Below are positions 45,056 through 62,871 of a DNA stretch of 64,000 bases, one piece after another (position 1 is the stretch's first letter; each line of letters begins with the position of its first letter). Both the position numbers and the translations under genes were made by a program. Under the pieces are notes generated by a model. It was given only the letters and a program-made list of their open reading frames with translations. It was not told the origin of the DNA and searched no databases. The stretch comes from Leptospira stimsonii. GTDB lineage: Bacteria; Spirochaetota; Leptospiria; Leptospirales; Leptospiraceae. The stretch covers positions 248,001-312,000 of the forward strand of contig NZ_QHCS01000002.1 of the NCBI RefSeq assembly GCF_003545875.1, in the 5' to 3' direction.

Positions 45056-46093
45056 TCAGTTATTGCGAACGGTTTTCACCTTTCTGAAGATCAAAAAATA
45101 CAGCGAAGTGTAAACGACCAAAGAAATCCAAAAGATAAAACTTCCCGGAATACTCACCTCTCTGTGAATTCCAAAAAGAAACATCGCGGGTAAATTCGCA
45201 GACGTGAAAGCAATCGACACGAGCCCTTTTTTTTCCGTTCTTACGGCAACGAGTTGATAGAGATGTCTCCTGTGCGCCCTCAGAATATTCTCCTTATCTT
45301 TTAGGCGAAGAAGAATCGTCAGAACTCCATCCACAAAAAAAACGGGAAGCAAGAAGAATGCGGAAGTGATCTCAAACGAAGGCCAATTCTTCTCGTTGAT
45401 AAAAAGAAGCGGTAAAACGGCGATCGCGTAACCGAGTGGAAGCGAACCCGCATCTCCCAGAAACAAATGCGCCTTGGGAAGATTGAACACGAGAAAACCG
45501 AAAACTCCGGCACAGATCCAGAGAAAGATCGGAGGCAAAGAAGAATGAAATAAAAACGGAAACGCAAACACCGCTAGTAAAAAATGAGAAGCCAAAAAAG
45601 AATCCAAACCGTCCATAAAGTTGCACACGTTTACGACGAACAACACGTAGACGATCAAAATGCACGTCGAAGCTCCGGGAATTCCGTCCAGTTTCCAACC
45701 AAGAATGGTGAAGTGTACCGGAAGAAGTTGAAAGAAAAAAAACAAAAACGCGATCTCTAAAAGCAAACGAATTCCCGCACCAAGTGAAAGAAGATCGTCC
45801 GCGAGTCCGATCACAAAAAAGAAAACGAGGCCAGCGAAAAATAAGAGCACCCTGTCCTCCGCATTCTCAAATCCTCCGAACCAAACCAGAGCGACGGCGA
45901 AAACCGAAAGAAAAATCCAGATTCCACCGGACTTCTTGGTCACTCCGATATGCATACTTCTCTCGTTGGAAACGTCGGCGATCCCGAAAGTCTCCGAGCG
46001 AACGTAAATCCAAGAGAGGATTGCGGTGATCAGAAAGAGAAGTACGGAAAGAATTCCCGGGTTCCAGAAATTTGCGATTGGGTCCACTGGCAT
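45056..46093 (-). CDS. Polyprenyl-phosphate glycan-1-phosphate transferase, WecA/MraY-like
   Basis: About 345 residues from the ATG at 46093 (MPVDPIANFW); an upstream start would add 20 residues with no membrane character. About ten membrane helices. Family motifs are GLADDLLSLGAG (metal-binding Asp pair), NVCNFMDGLD, FLGDAGSLPLGY and HRRHLYQL. These enzymes link a sugar phosphate to undecaprenyl phosphate to begin O-antigen, teichoic acid or peptidoglycan assembly. The sugar is not clear, but the HRRHL loop fits WecA-type GlcNAc-1-P transferases better than MraY. Confidence 0.85.
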   Translation of the reverse strand: MPVDPIANFWNPGILSVLLFLITAILSWIYVRSETFGIADVSNERSMHIGVTKKSGGIWIFLSVFAVALVWFGGFENAEDRVLLFFAGLVFFFVIGLADDLLSLGAGIRLLLEIAFLFFFFQLLPVHFTILGWKLDGIPGASTCILIVYVLFVVNVCNFMDGLDSFLASHFLLAVFAFPFLFHSSLPPIFLWICAGVFGFLVFNLPKAHLFLGDAGSLPLGYAIAVLPLLFINEKNWPSFEITSAFFLLPVFFVDGVLTILLRLKDKENILRAHRRHLYQLVAVRTEKKGLVSIAFTSANLPAMFLFGIHREVSIPGSFIFWISLVVYTSLYFLIFRKVKTVRNN

Positions 46094-46181
46094 TCCAGTT
46101 TGGACGAAACCTTCTCCTCCGCAATCAGAAATCGAACCGTTTTTGATTGCCAAATCAGGCCAAACTTGGGAACGTCACTAT

Positions 46182-47062
46182 ATGTTCCAGGGCGTCTATA
46201 CAGCGATTATCACACCATTCAAAAACGGAAAAATTGATTACGATAGCTATTTCAAACTTCTGGAAAAACAAATCAAGGCGGGAGTCAACGGAGTTGTTCC
46301 TTGTGGAACCACCGGAGAATCTCCGACCCTTTCTCACGCTGAACACGCGGAACTCATCCGCGAAACCGTCAAAGTGGTGAAAAATAGAATCCAGGTCGTG
46401 GCCGGGACCGGTTCCAATTCCACTCAGGAAGCGATCGAACTCACCGAAGCCGCGTGTAAGGACGGAGTGGACGGAATTCTTTCCGTAAATCCGTATTACA
46501 ACAAGCCGACCCAAGAAGGACTCTTTCAACACTTCAAAGCGATCGCGGAGCATTCTTCCGTTCCAGTGATGCTTTATAATATTCCCGGAAGAACATCCGT
46601 AAATCTTCTTCCGGAAACCGTTCTTCGTCTGAGCGAAGTAAAACATATTCGTTCGATGAAAGAAGCGACGGGGGATCTCGGTCAGATGTCCAAGTTGATT
46701 TCTCTCGTAGGTCATAAGATGACCGTTCTTTCCGGAGACGACAATCTTACACTTCCACTTCTTGCAATCGGCGGAGTGGGGGTTGTATCCGTGGTTTCCA
46801 ATTTATTTCCGAACGCGCTCGTCAAACTCGTTCAAAACTTTCACGAAGGAAAGATCGCGGAAGCCAGAAAGATTCATTACGATTTTATCGAAGTCTTTGC
46901 GCTCGCATTTATGGAAACCAATCCGATTCCGATCAAGGCGGCGATGAGTTGGTTCGGCCATTGTTCTTCCGAGATTCGTCTTCCGATGACTCCTCTTACG
47001 CAAAATGAAACGAGCGCAAAATTTCGAAACGTCCTCGAAGGTCTGAAAGAAAAAGGATACGA

Positions 47063-47066
<4 letters not shown>
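46182..47066 (+). CDS. dapA: 4-hydroxy-tetrahydrodipicolinate synthase
   Basis: 294 residues from the ATG at 46182. DapA condenses pyruvate and aspartate semialdehyde for diaminopimelate and lysine. VPCGTTGESPTLSHAEH carries the family Thr and Glu, YNIPGRTSVNL supplies the Tyr, and the Schiff-base Lys lies in IRSMKEATGD. Divergent from the WecA-like gene across 88 bp, it opens the 19-gene plus-strand run. Confidence 0.96.
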
Positions 47067-47878
<812 letters not shown>

Positions 47879-47893
47879 GGAAAAGGGGAAGTT

Positions 47894-48712
47894 TTGTTTT
47901 TTTTCAAGAACATATCCCTTTTTCCTCTCGGTAAAAATCCGTTTATCATCATTCTCGACGTTCTCATCGTCAGTGTTCTCATCTATCAATTCTACACGAC
48001 GATTCGAAGAACCCGTGGGATTCAACTTCTCCTTGGAGTCGCTCTCATCTGGCTTTTGGGAATTTTTGCGAGTTACTTCGAACTCGAACTCCTCGATTGG
48101 ATCATAGAAAACATCCGCCCCGCGCTCGTCTTTGCGATCATCGTTTTGCTCCAGCCCGAACTCAGAAAGATCACCGCCGATCTTTCCAAGATGAAAATCT
48201 TTCAGCCCTTTTTATTAAAGCAGATGACCGATCTGGAAGAGATCACCGAAGCAGTAAAGATTATGGCGAAGAATAAGACCGGTTCTCTCATCGCGATCGT
48301 TCGCGAGAACAGTCTGAAAGAAATCATCGATCAGTCCGTTCAATTGGACGCGATCATCTCGACAAGTTTACTACTAACCATTTTTAAAAAGAATTCGGCG
48401 CTTCACGACGGGGCGGTGATCATCGAACAAAACCGAATCGCCTGCGCGGGGGCATTCTTACCGATGACTCAGAATTTGGACGACGCGAGAATGGGCGCAA
48501 GACACAGGGCCGCGCTCGGAATTTCGGAAGAATCGGATTCTATCGTGATCGTAACTTCCGAGGAGACCGGAGAAATTTCGGTTTGTTACGACGGAGAGAT
48601 GACTCATCCGGTCAAACCCATTGAGCTTAAGAATTTCGTGAATACGATCCTTCAAAAAAGAACCGGCGGCACGGAAAAACACAGCCTCGCTTCCGACGAT
48701 AAGACGGGTTAA
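47894..48712 (+). CDS. cdaA: Diadenylate cyclase CdaA (DacA type)
   Basis: 272 residues from a TTG start with AAGGGG 6 nt upstream. Three N-terminal membrane helices (FIIILDVLIVSVLIYQFY, LLLGVALIWLLGIFASYF, ALVFAIIVLL) precede the DAC domain with catalytic LHDGAVII (near 172) and GARHRAALG (near 203). It makes c-di-AMP from two ATP. The following YbbR-domain gene is its usual partner. Confidence 0.96.
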   Translation: MFFFKNISLFPLGKNPFIIILDVLIVSVLIYQFYTTIRRTRGIQLLLGVALIWLLGIFASYFELELLDWIIENIRPALVFAIIVLLQPELRKITADLSKMKIFQPFLLKQMTDLEEITEAVKIMAKNKTGSLIAIVRENSLKEIIDQSVQLDAIISTSLLLTIFKKNSALHDGAVIIEQNRIACAGAFLPMTQNLDDARMGARHRAALGISEESDSIVIVTSEETGEISVCYDGEMTHPVKPIELKNFVNTILQKRTGGTEKHSLASDDKTG

Positions 48713-48718
48713 CCCAAG

Positions 48719-49770
48719 ATGCTGAAACGAATCTTCAACAACTGGCAGGCAAAACTCGGATCGATTCTTCTCGCGATTCTTTTTTACGTAAATTTACAAA
48801 ATTCTAAAATACTCGTAAAAGAAATCAATATCCCGATCGAATATCCGAAGTTAGGCGGTTCACTCACCGTTTCCAAGGCCTCGGATAAAACCTTTCCGGT
48901 AAAAGTGGAAGGAGTTCGCGAATACGTGAATTATTATTCTCAATTCTTAAAAGCGCACGTGAGCGCCTCCGATCTCAAGCCCGGTGAAAATTCCGTTTCT
49001 CTCTATCGTATCTCGGGCGCTCCCGCCGGACTTCGGATCACAAAACTCAAAGACAAGGTAAAGGTCATCGTAGAATCCAACTCCGGGAAATTTCTTCCCA
49101 TCGACGTGAAATTCACGGGAGATCTTCCACCTAACTATGTGAAGACGGGTCCGTTTGTTTCTCCTTCCGTGATTCACGTGAGCGGTCCACCGGGAGTTTT
49201 GGACGATCTCGGAAGAATTTCTTTTCCTCCGATTTCTCTCAAAGACAAGACCGAATCGTTTACGATCAAACACAAACTTCCTGATTTTCCGGCGAGCGTG
49301 AAGGTGAGAGAAAACGTAAAGGAAGTCACGATCCGAGTGAACATCTTTGCAAGCGCGTCTAACGCGGGCGAAACCCTTCTTCTGGGGATTCCGATCAAAT
49401 GCCAAAGTCTGGATAAGAATCTGGAGGCTGAATTCTCCGAGCCCGAAGTTTCCGTAAAACTCCAGTCGAAAACTCCTCTGAAGAGCATCCAGGTCATCAA
49501 AGGACTTTCGGCGAGCGTAGTCTGTTCTCATAAATACGATCCGAAGACCAAAAAAATTCTTCCGGACAATAAACCGGTCTTTGCGAAGATCAAGTTGACC
49601 AAGGCTCCTTCCTTAAAGGCGGTCGATATCCTCGGAGTGTTTCCCGATCGAATTTCGGTTCTTTATAAGATCAAACCGGATAAGGACAAGTCAGGAGGCG
49701 AAGACGGGGACAACGGAGAAGAAGAGAATACGATCGAACCAGATTCCAACCCGGAGCTCCTCGAAGAAGA

Positions 49771-49774
<4 letters not shown>
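48719..49774 (+). CDS. YbbR-domain protein, CdaR-like
   Basis: 351 residues. An N-terminal membrane helix (KLGSILLAILFYVNLQNSK) anchors YbbR-type beta modules (for example FPVKVEGVREYVNYYSQFLK, FTGDLPPNYVKTGPF). The C-terminus is acidic (GGEDGDNGEEENTIEPDSNP). CdaR is known in Firmicutes as a regulator of CdaA; adjacency to cdaA supports the same role here. acpS overlaps its stop as ATGA. Confidence 0.88.
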
Positions 49775-50151
<377 letters not shown>

Positions 50152-50154
50152 AAG

Positions 50155-50376
50155 ATGATCTCTGAAACGATGAAACAAACCATTCAATTCTACAACGAAG
50201 GTTTGAGCTTATACAAAACCAGAAAGTTCGCGGAAGCCCTTGAAAAGTTTAAAAAAGCGACCGAACTCTCTCCCGAAGACGGTCCTTCTAAAAAATACAT
50301 CGGCCGATGTCAGGCATTTATCGCAACTCCTCCTCCAGACGATTGGGACGGAGTTTTTGAAATGAAAACAAAATAA
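50155..50376 (+). CDS. Small TPR protein
   Basis: 73 residues comprising one tetratricopeptide repeat and a capping helix (QFYNEGLSLYKTRKFAEALE, KFKKATELSPEDGPSKKYIG), then a short PPPDDWDGVF tail. This TPR-plus-DDWDGV ending resembles the C-terminus of some spirochaetal adenylate cyclases, so a signalling link is possible but inferred. It lies between acpS and a bactofilin gene. Confidence 0.78.
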   Translation: MISETMKQTIQFYNEGLSLYKTRKFAEALEKFKKATELSPEDGPSKKYIGRCQAFIATPPPDDWDGVFEMKTK

Positions 50377-50384
50377 GAGAATCC

Positions 50385-50762
50385 ATGTCCAAGAAACCCG
50401 TAACCAGAACCGCTCGTCCGATCACAGAATACGGAGCGATTTCCACAGTTCTCGGAAAGGAAACTTCCTTTTCCGGAATTCTCAACTTCCAAAAACCTCT
50501 CGAAATCTCGGGCGAGTTCCAAGGTGAGATCGAATCCGAAGGATTTCTTCTCGTGAGCGAAGGCGCGAAAGTGCGCGCGAACATCAAAGCGGGAACCGTG
50601 ATCGTCGGCGGCGAAATCACTGGAAACGTGATCGCGACTCAAAAGCTCGAAATGCTTTCTACCGGTAAAGTAAACGGAAATATCAAAACTTCCAAACTTC
50701 AAATCGCAGACGGAGTGATCTTTGACGGGAACTGTGAGATGATCCAGCCCAATAAAGATTGA
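50385..50762 (+). CDS. Bactofilin
   Basis: 125 residues. The beta-helix core shows FSGILNFQKPLEISGEFQGE, VRANIKAGTVIVGGEITGNV and KVNGNIKTSKLQIADGVIFD. It is the second bactofilin of the window and differs in tails and length from the one at 40.3 kb, so the two may form separate or mixed filaments. It is embedded in the run with dapA, cdaA and rpsB. Confidence 0.92.
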   Translation: MSKKPVTRTARPITEYGAISTVLGKETSFSGILNFQKPLEISGEFQGEIESEGFLLVSEGAKVRANIKAGTVIVGGEITGNVIATQKLEMLSTGKVNGNIKTSKLQIADGVIFDGNCEMIQPNKD

Positions 50763-50784
50763 CCCACGCTTAAACCAGTAAAAA

Positions 50785-51045
50785 GTGGTATCTGCTAACC
50801 CGAAAAAGCCTACGGACAGGGCTGAGATAGGCAAGATCGCCCTCATTCTGCTCCTTGGATTTTTCGCAGGAGCCGTGACGGGAGTCATTCTCGATCGCCT
50901 AACGGGCGTTTCTTTTTTCTCTTCCTACCTGCTCCGAGAAGCAATCAAATTTGAACTCTACGTAATCAAGGTTGAGATACAATTTACCCCTGCTAGTCTG
51001 ATAGGACTCGTAGCGACGTTGTATTTCATACTAAAAAAGGGGTAA
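50785..51045 (+). CDS. DUF4321-like small membrane protein
   Basis: 86 residues from a GTG. Two hydrophobic helices: IALILLLGFFAGAVTGVILD and a C-terminal ASLIGLVATLYFILKKG, with a middle segment FELYVIKVEIQFTP. The layout matches the DUF4321 family of two-helix proteins. Function unknown. The 22-nt gap upstream is the largest in the 19-gene run; rpsB follows after 3 nt. Confidence 0.7.
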   Translation: MVSANPKKPTDRAEIGKIALILLLGFFAGAVTGVILDRLTGVSFFSSYLLREAIKFELYVIKVEIQFTPASLIGLVATLYFILKKG

Positions 51046-51048
51046 AAC

Positions 51049-51954
<906 letters not shown>

Positions 51955-51967
51955 GGAATTCTACGAA

Positions 51968-52564
<597 letters not shown>

Positions 52565-52567
52565 GTT

Positions 52568-53303
<736 letters not shown>

Positions 53304-53314
<11 letters not shown>

Positions 53315-53858
53315 AGAAATCATTTCAGGAATGAAAACAAAAATGGATAAGACCATTGACCTCGTAAAAAAGGACTTTGGCACCATTCGCACCGGAAGAG
53401 CGAACCCTTCTCTTGTGGAAGACATTCGAGTGGATTATTACGGAACTCAAACTCCGATCAATCAGCTCGGAAATATCTCCGTTCCGGAACCGAGAACTCT
53501 CACGATTTCACCTTACGATAAGGGAATCATGAAGGACATCGAAAAAGCGATCCAAACTTCGGGTCTGGGTTTACAACCTTCGAACGACGGAGTTGTCATT
53601 CGTATCATCATTCCTGAGTTGACCGGAGAGAGACGGAAAGAACTTGCAAAAGTTGTAAAGTCTAAGTCCGAAGAAAAAAAAGTCGCGATACGGAATATCC
53701 GAAGAGATGCGATGGAAGATCTCAAAAAACACACCGAAGGGATGTCTCAAGACGAGATCAAAACGGTTCAGGATCAGATTCAAAAGATCACCGATTCTTA
53801 CATCGAAAAAATTTCCGCTCTGACCGTAGAGAAGGAAAAGGAAATCACGACGATCTGA
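53304..53858 (+). CDS. frr: Ribosome recycling factor
   Basis: 184 residues. RRF splits post-termination ribosomes with EF-G. IRTGRANPSLVEDIRVDYYG and INQLGNISVPEPRTLTI are family motifs. uppS follows after 1 nt. Confidence 0.97.
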
Positions 53859-53859
53859 C

Positions 53860-54577
53860 GTGGGCTTCCTCAAGTCCGATCTCCCGAAACATATCGCCGT
53901 CATCATGGACGGCAACGGTCGCTGGGCCACCGCTCGCGGAAAGTCGAGATCCGAAGGGCACCGGGAAGGTTCTCTTGCGATCGATCGTTTGATGGACGCA
54001 AGTCTCGAACTCGGTCTTCAGAATATTTCCCTCTATGCGTTTTCCACGGAGAATTGGAAACGTCCGATCACGGAAATTCGCTCCATCTTCAACCTTCTCA
54101 TCGAATTTATCGAAACTCGTCTGGATACGATCCACGCAAGAGGGATCAAAATTCATCACTCGGGTTCGCGCAAAAGGTTGACTCGAGGAGTTCTGGACAA
54201 GATCGACTTTGCAATCGATAAAACGAAAAAGAATAAGAATCTCACCGTGAACTTCTGTTTGAATTACGGATCGAGGGACGAACTCTTAAAAGCGGCCCAA
54301 GAGGTTTTTTTAGAAAGAAAACGCTCCAAAGTCTCCTTTGAAAAGCCCCTGAAAGAAAAAGAACTCGAAAAATTTTTATATACGTCCACCCTTCCTCCCG
54401 TAGATTTACTGATCAGAACGGCCGGGGAACAAAGACTTTCTAATTTTCTACTTTGGCAGTCCGCATACGCGGAACTGTATTTCACCGATACTCTCTGGCC
54501 CGACTTTGACAAAAATTCTCTGGTGGATTCCTTAAAATGGTATGAAACCAGAACCCGGAAATTCGGAGGACTGGAGA

Positions 54578-54585
<8 letters not shown>
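53860..54585 (+). CDS. uppS: Isoprenyl transferase (undecaprenyl diphosphate synthase)
   Basis: 241 residues from a GTG. cis-Prenyltransferase that makes the lipid carrier for cell-wall synthesis. HIAVIMDGNGRWATARG near residue 10 holds the catalytic Asp; FSTENWKRP and LIRTAGEQRLSNFLLWQSAY complete the active site. Overlaps cdsA by 8 nt. Confidence 0.96.
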
Positions 54586-55492
<907 letters not shown>

Positions 55493-55498
55493 TTGGAT

Positions 55499-56661
55499 AT
55501 GGCAACCACCGTCTGTCTTCTGGGCGCTTCGGGTTCCGTAGGAGAATCCACTCTCAAGGTTCTACGCACCTTTCCGGAAGAATTTAGACTTCATTCTTTC
55601 AGCGTTCATTCCAATCTCCAGAAAGCTCTGGAGATTCAGAAAGAATTTTCTCCTTCGTTTCTCTGTGTAAGCTCGGAAAACGCGGATCGATCCGTTCTCG
55701 GAAACAAAATCGGAAAGACTGAAATTTTGTATGGAGAATCCGCTCTCACCGAGCTTGTCAAAGATTCTTCCATCGAAATCGTGATCACCGCCATCGTAGG
55801 TTCCGTGGGTTTACGTCCTACGATCGCCGCGATCAAATCCGGGAAAAGATTAGGAATCGCTAATAAAGAAACGTTAGTCACTTCGGGTCCTCTGATCAAT
55901 TCCCTGATTCGCAAACACAATACAAAAGTGGTTCCGGTCGATTCGGAGCACAACGCGCTCTTTCAACTTTTGGAATCCATAAAACCCGAAGCTGTGGATA
56001 AAATCATTCTCACCGCATCGGGCGGTTCCTTTCGTGATACGCCGATCGATCAATTGCCTCTGATCACGAAGGAACAAGCGCTCCACCATCCGACTTGGAG
56101 CATGGGGCCGAAGATTACGATCGATTCGAACGGAATGATCAACAAAGGACTCGAGGTCATCGAAGCTCATTTTCTTTTCGGATTCCCTTACGAGAAAATC
56201 GGGGTCGTCATTCATCCCCAGAGTATTGCCCACGGAATCGTGGAATTGAAAGACGGAGCTTCGTTTGTTTACGCTTCTTATCCCGATATGATCTTTCCGA
56301 TCGCACATTCTCTCTTCCATCCGGAACCGGTGCCGCAGGTGTTACGGTCTCATCCTCCGAAAGAATGGGGAAAATTGGAATTTAAAGAACCGGATTCGAA
56401 ACGTTATCCGGGTTTGGCTCTCGCCTTCAAAGCGGGTAAGGCCGGCGGAACGGCTCCTTCTATTTTTAACGCGGCCAACGAGGCGGCGGTAGAATTGTTT
56501 TTAAAAGAAGAGATTCGTTTTGTGGACATTCCTCAATACATCTCCGCCGCGTTAGACGAAATTCCAATCACGTATCCTGACACCCTGGAAGGTTACGAAG
56601 ACGCAGATCGTATTGCCAGGGAGACCGTCGGAAATCTGAAATCAAGGAAGGTTGTATCCGC

Positions 56662-56668
<7 letters not shown>
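55499..56668 (+). CDS. dxr: 1-deoxy-D-xylulose 5-phosphate reductoisomerase
   Basis: 389 residues from ATG at 55499; a TTG at 55493 adds two. First committed enzyme of the MEP pathway, whose later enzyme IspG is in the window. NADPH loop LLGASGSVGESTLKV, NKETLVTSG, DSEHNALFQ and the MGPKITIDSNGMINKGLE metal/substrate region are seen. Overlaps rseP by 7 nt. Confidence 0.97.
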
Positions 56669-58389
<1,721 letters not shown>

Positions 58390-58394
58390 AACGC

Positions 58395-60125
<1,731 letters not shown>

Positions 60126-60127
60126 GT

Positions 60128-61333
60128 ATGGGAAAAGAATCAAGACATTCCGAAAAAGAAGGATACTTCGGGGAATTCGGCGGACGTTATTCTCCTGAAA
60201 TTCTTCACGACGCTCTCGTGGAACTCGAAGCCACGTACAAGAAGTTAAAGAAAAACAAACACTTCAAAAAAGAACTCGAGTACTATCGTAAGAATTATAT
60301 CGGAAGACCTTCTCCCCTTACTTACGCGGAACGTCTGACAAAGGCTTGGGGTGGGGCCAGAATCTGGCTCAAGAGAGAAGATCTCAATCATACAGGCGCT
60401 CATAAGATCAACAACACGATCGGCCAGGTTCTGATCGCAAAGGCGATGGGAAAAACAAGAATCATCGCGGAGACCGGAGCGGGTCAACACGGTGTTGCGA
60501 CCGCGACCGTGGGAGCGATGTTCCAGTTGGAAACCGTCGTTTACATGGGCGACGAGGATTTACGTCGTCAAGAACTCAACGCGATTCGTATGAGAATGAT
60601 GGGCGCGAAGGTCGTAGGCGTTTCCGCCGGAACCGCCACTCTCAAAGACGCGACAAGCGAAGCGATGAGAGACTGGGCATTGAATGTTTCTAATACACAT
60701 TATATCGTGGGTTCCGCAGTGGGACCTCATCCGTTTCCGACGATCGTAAGAGACTTTCAATCCGTTATCGGGATCGAATCTAGAAAACAATTCAAAAAAG
60801 AGAATGGAAAACTCCCGAATGCGGTAGTAGCCTGCGTTGGAGGCGGCTCGAATGCGATCGGGATGTTCTACGGTTTTCTCAAGGATAAGAAGGTGAAGCT
60901 CTATGGTGTAGAAGCCGGAGGCTATTCTTCTACACCCGGTTCTCACTCGGCGACGATGGCGTTCGGAAAGACCGGATTCTTACATGGAACCAAAACTCTC
61001 GTGATTCAGGACGAGTTCGGTCAGATCGTTCCGGCTCATTCTGTTTCGGCGGGACTTGATTATCCCGGAGTGGGTCCGGAACACGCATTCTTAAACAAGA
61101 ACGGAAGAGTCACCTATGCAAACGTAAACGACGAAGGTGCGTTAGACGCGTTTCTCGAAGTCTGCCGCATTGAAGGTATCATTCCCGCTCTCGAAACAGC
61201 CCACGCCTTTCAATACGCGAAATCTCTAACAAAAGAGATGGGAAAGAAAGAGGACATTCTTATCTGTTTATCCGGAAGAGGGGACAAGGACGTAGCCGAA
61301 GTGGCGAGACTGAGAAAAGGAGAATTTTCTTGA
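60128..61333 (+). CDS. trpB: Tryptophan synthase beta subunit
   Basis: 401 residues. Condenses indole with serine using PLP. The Schiff-base Lys is K93 in GAHKINNTIGQ; the phosphate loop is GGGSNAIGMF. GFGEFGGRYSPEIL-type start and QDEFGQIVPAHSVSAGLDYP are typical. trpA overlaps the stop as TTGA. Confidence 0.97.
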   Translation: MGKESRHSEKEGYFGEFGGRYSPEILHDALVELEATYKKLKKNKHFKKELEYYRKNYIGRPSPLTYAERLTKAWGGARIWLKREDLNHTGAHKINNTIGQVLIAKAMGKTRIIAETGAGQHGVATATVGAMFQLETVVYMGDEDLRRQELNAIRMRMMGAKVVGVSAGTATLKDATSEAMRDWALNVSNTHYIVGSAVGPHPFPTIVRDFQSVIGIESRKQFKKENGKLPNAVVACVGGGSNAIGMFYGFLKDKKVKLYGVEAGGYSSTPGSHSATMAFGKTGFLHGTKTLVIQDEFGQIVPAHSVSAGLDYPGVGPEHAFLNKNGRVTYANVNDEGALDAFLEVCRIEGIIPALETAHAFQYAKSLTKEMGKKEDILICLSGRGDKDVAEVARLRKGEFS

Positions 61334-62124
61334 GCACGATATCTGCCGTATTCTCGGATGAGAAAAGTGTTTTTATCCCTTATATCTCGTTAGGCGATCC
61401 TGATTACGATTCTTCCGTTGTTTGGGCGGATGCTCTGATTCGAGGAGGCGCCGGGATCTTAGAATTGGGAATTCCGTTTACAGATCCTGTGGCCGATGGT
61501 CCGGTAATCCAGAAAGCGTTTAAGAGAGCCTTGGTTCATCCTTTTTCGATGAAGAAAATTTTGGAAGTGACCGCTGAAATTCACAAGCTTCATCCGGAAA
61601 CACCTCTTGTTTATCTGACGTATTTTAATCCCCTGTATTCTATGGGTTTAGAATCATTTACAGAGATGGCTAAGAATTCCGGAATCCAAGGTCTGATCAT
61701 TCCAGATCTTCCGTACGATACCCCGGAAGCCGAAGAATTCTTTACAGAGCTTGAGAAGAGAAGGATCGACTTCATTCATCTCGTAACTCCGGCGACGACG
61801 GAAGAGAGAATTCGTTCTATGAAGTCGCTTGCTTCCGGTTTTATTTATTACGTTACTTCTTACGGTGTTACCGGAGAAAGAAGAGCTCTCGCGGAAGGTC
61901 TGGAAGAAAGAATCAAGTTTGTGAAGAAAGTTGTTTACCTTCCTGTTTGCGCCGGCTTTGGGATTTCTTCTGCAGATCAAGCAAGGGAAATTTCAAGATA
62001 CGCGGACGGTGTGATCATTGGTTCCGCAGTTCAGAGGATCATCGAAGAGAACGGGAGTAACCGAGAGCTTTGTGTGGAAAAGTTATTTTCGTATTCCTCT
62101 GAGATTCGTTCTTCCATGAGATAA
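61330..62124 (+). CDS. trpA: Tryptophan synthase alpha subunit
   Basis: 264 residues from a TTG. Releases indole from indole-3-glycerol phosphate. Catalytic E45 and D56 in LELGIPFTDPVADGPVIQKA correspond to E49 and D60 of the Salmonella enzyme. Last gene of the 19-gene run. Confidence 0.97.
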   Translation: MSTISAVFSDEKSVFIPYISLGDPDYDSSVVWADALIRGGAGILELGIPFTDPVADGPVIQKAFKRALVHPFSMKKILEVTAEIHKLHPETPLVYLTYFNPLYSMGLESFTEMAKNSGIQGLIIPDLPYDTPEAEEFFTELEKRRIDFIHLVTPATTEERIRSMKSLASGFIYYVTSYGVTGERRALAEGLEERIKFVKKVVYLPVCAGFGISSADQAREISRYADGVIIGSAVQRIIEENGSNRELCVEKLFSYSSEIRSSMR

Positions 62125-62134
62125 AAGACGGGTA

Positions 62135-62163
62135 AGCTTCGCGCAATCGGAAGCTCCGTTTTG
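62135..62163 (+). terminator. Weak hairpin after trpA
   Basis: AGCTTC (62135-62140) and GAAGCT (62150-62155) form a 6-bp stem with a 9-nt loop, followed by CCGTTTTGG. It begins 11 nt after trpA ends. The stem is short and the T run is four bases, so the call is tentative. Confidence 0.35.
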
Positions 62164-62192
62164 GAAAGAATGAGGAAGGAATTGGTTCTTTG

Positions 62193-62669
62193 TTACGTTG
62201 GATGGCTCCGTGATTTGCGGATTTCGCTGGAAATTTCTTTTTTTAAGAAGAATAGCTTCCTTGTAATAGATAGTGTTGTTGGAACTCCATTCGATTTTGT
62301 TTTACGGTGATTCTTTAATTCACCATCCATTTCTAATAAAATAGAAAAGAGAAGGCAACGGGAAACTCCTAACCCCCAAGCCAGAATTCCCAGCCTAACC
62401 CAATCCTCTTCAAAGGGACGAAAATTCATCTTCCTCAGATCTAAATTCTCCTCCTGATACCTAGCATAAACAAGTCTCTTTCCTAAGAATTTTTTCCTAA
62501 TCAAAACCTCATCGTATCTCAAAAGAAGGTTCCTCAAGGAAGACCTCAAAAGCTTAGGCTCCAAGCCCTTTTCTAACGCGAAACGAGCGGGAATCAGGAG
62601 GGTGCAAAGATGCCCTTTTCTCCAAATCCCGCAAGAAGCAATTCCAGACCGTAAAGAAGACGTCCCCAT
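62193..62669 (-). CDS. DUF1564 family protein
   Basis: 158 residues from the ATG at 62669; the upstream 76 residues of open frame are hydrophobic and unlike the family. The core CTLLIPARFALEKGLEPKLL, RSSLRNLLLRYDEVLI, ARYQEENLDLRKMNFRPFEE and DWVRLGILAWGLGVSRCLLF matches DUF1564, a family I know only from Leptospira. No function is known; the helical segments suggest a DNA-associated fold, by inference. GTTGGAACTCC, the repeat element, lies within the 3' coding end at 62278, antisense to the gene. Confidence 0.82.
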   Translation of the reverse strand: MGTSSLRSGIASCGIWRKGHLCTLLIPARFALEKGLEPKLLRSSLRNLLLRYDEVLIRKKFLGKRLVYARYQEENLDLRKMNFRPFEEDWVRLGILAWGLGVSRCLLFSILLEMDGELKNHRKTKSNGVPTTLSITRKLFFLKKEISSEIRKSRSHPT

Positions 62670-62871
62670 ATTCAGGACGGTTCCGGCCGAAAAAACCTCG
62701 GAGTCAAAAGGCTCAAAAAAAAGAAAAAACAAAACAGAGAACCTCAAAGAAGCGCGAAAAACGAAACAAAAAACAAAAACAGCGCCGAAGAGGGAGAAGC
62801 CGAAACCGGAAAATATTGACGAATCGCAGACCAATTGGATACTGATCCCCGATCTCTTCCCGGAGGAAACA

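Noticed and set aside
46155..46715. 186-codon minus-strand frame opposite dapA
   Set aside because: Antisense shadow of dapA with no signal or domain.
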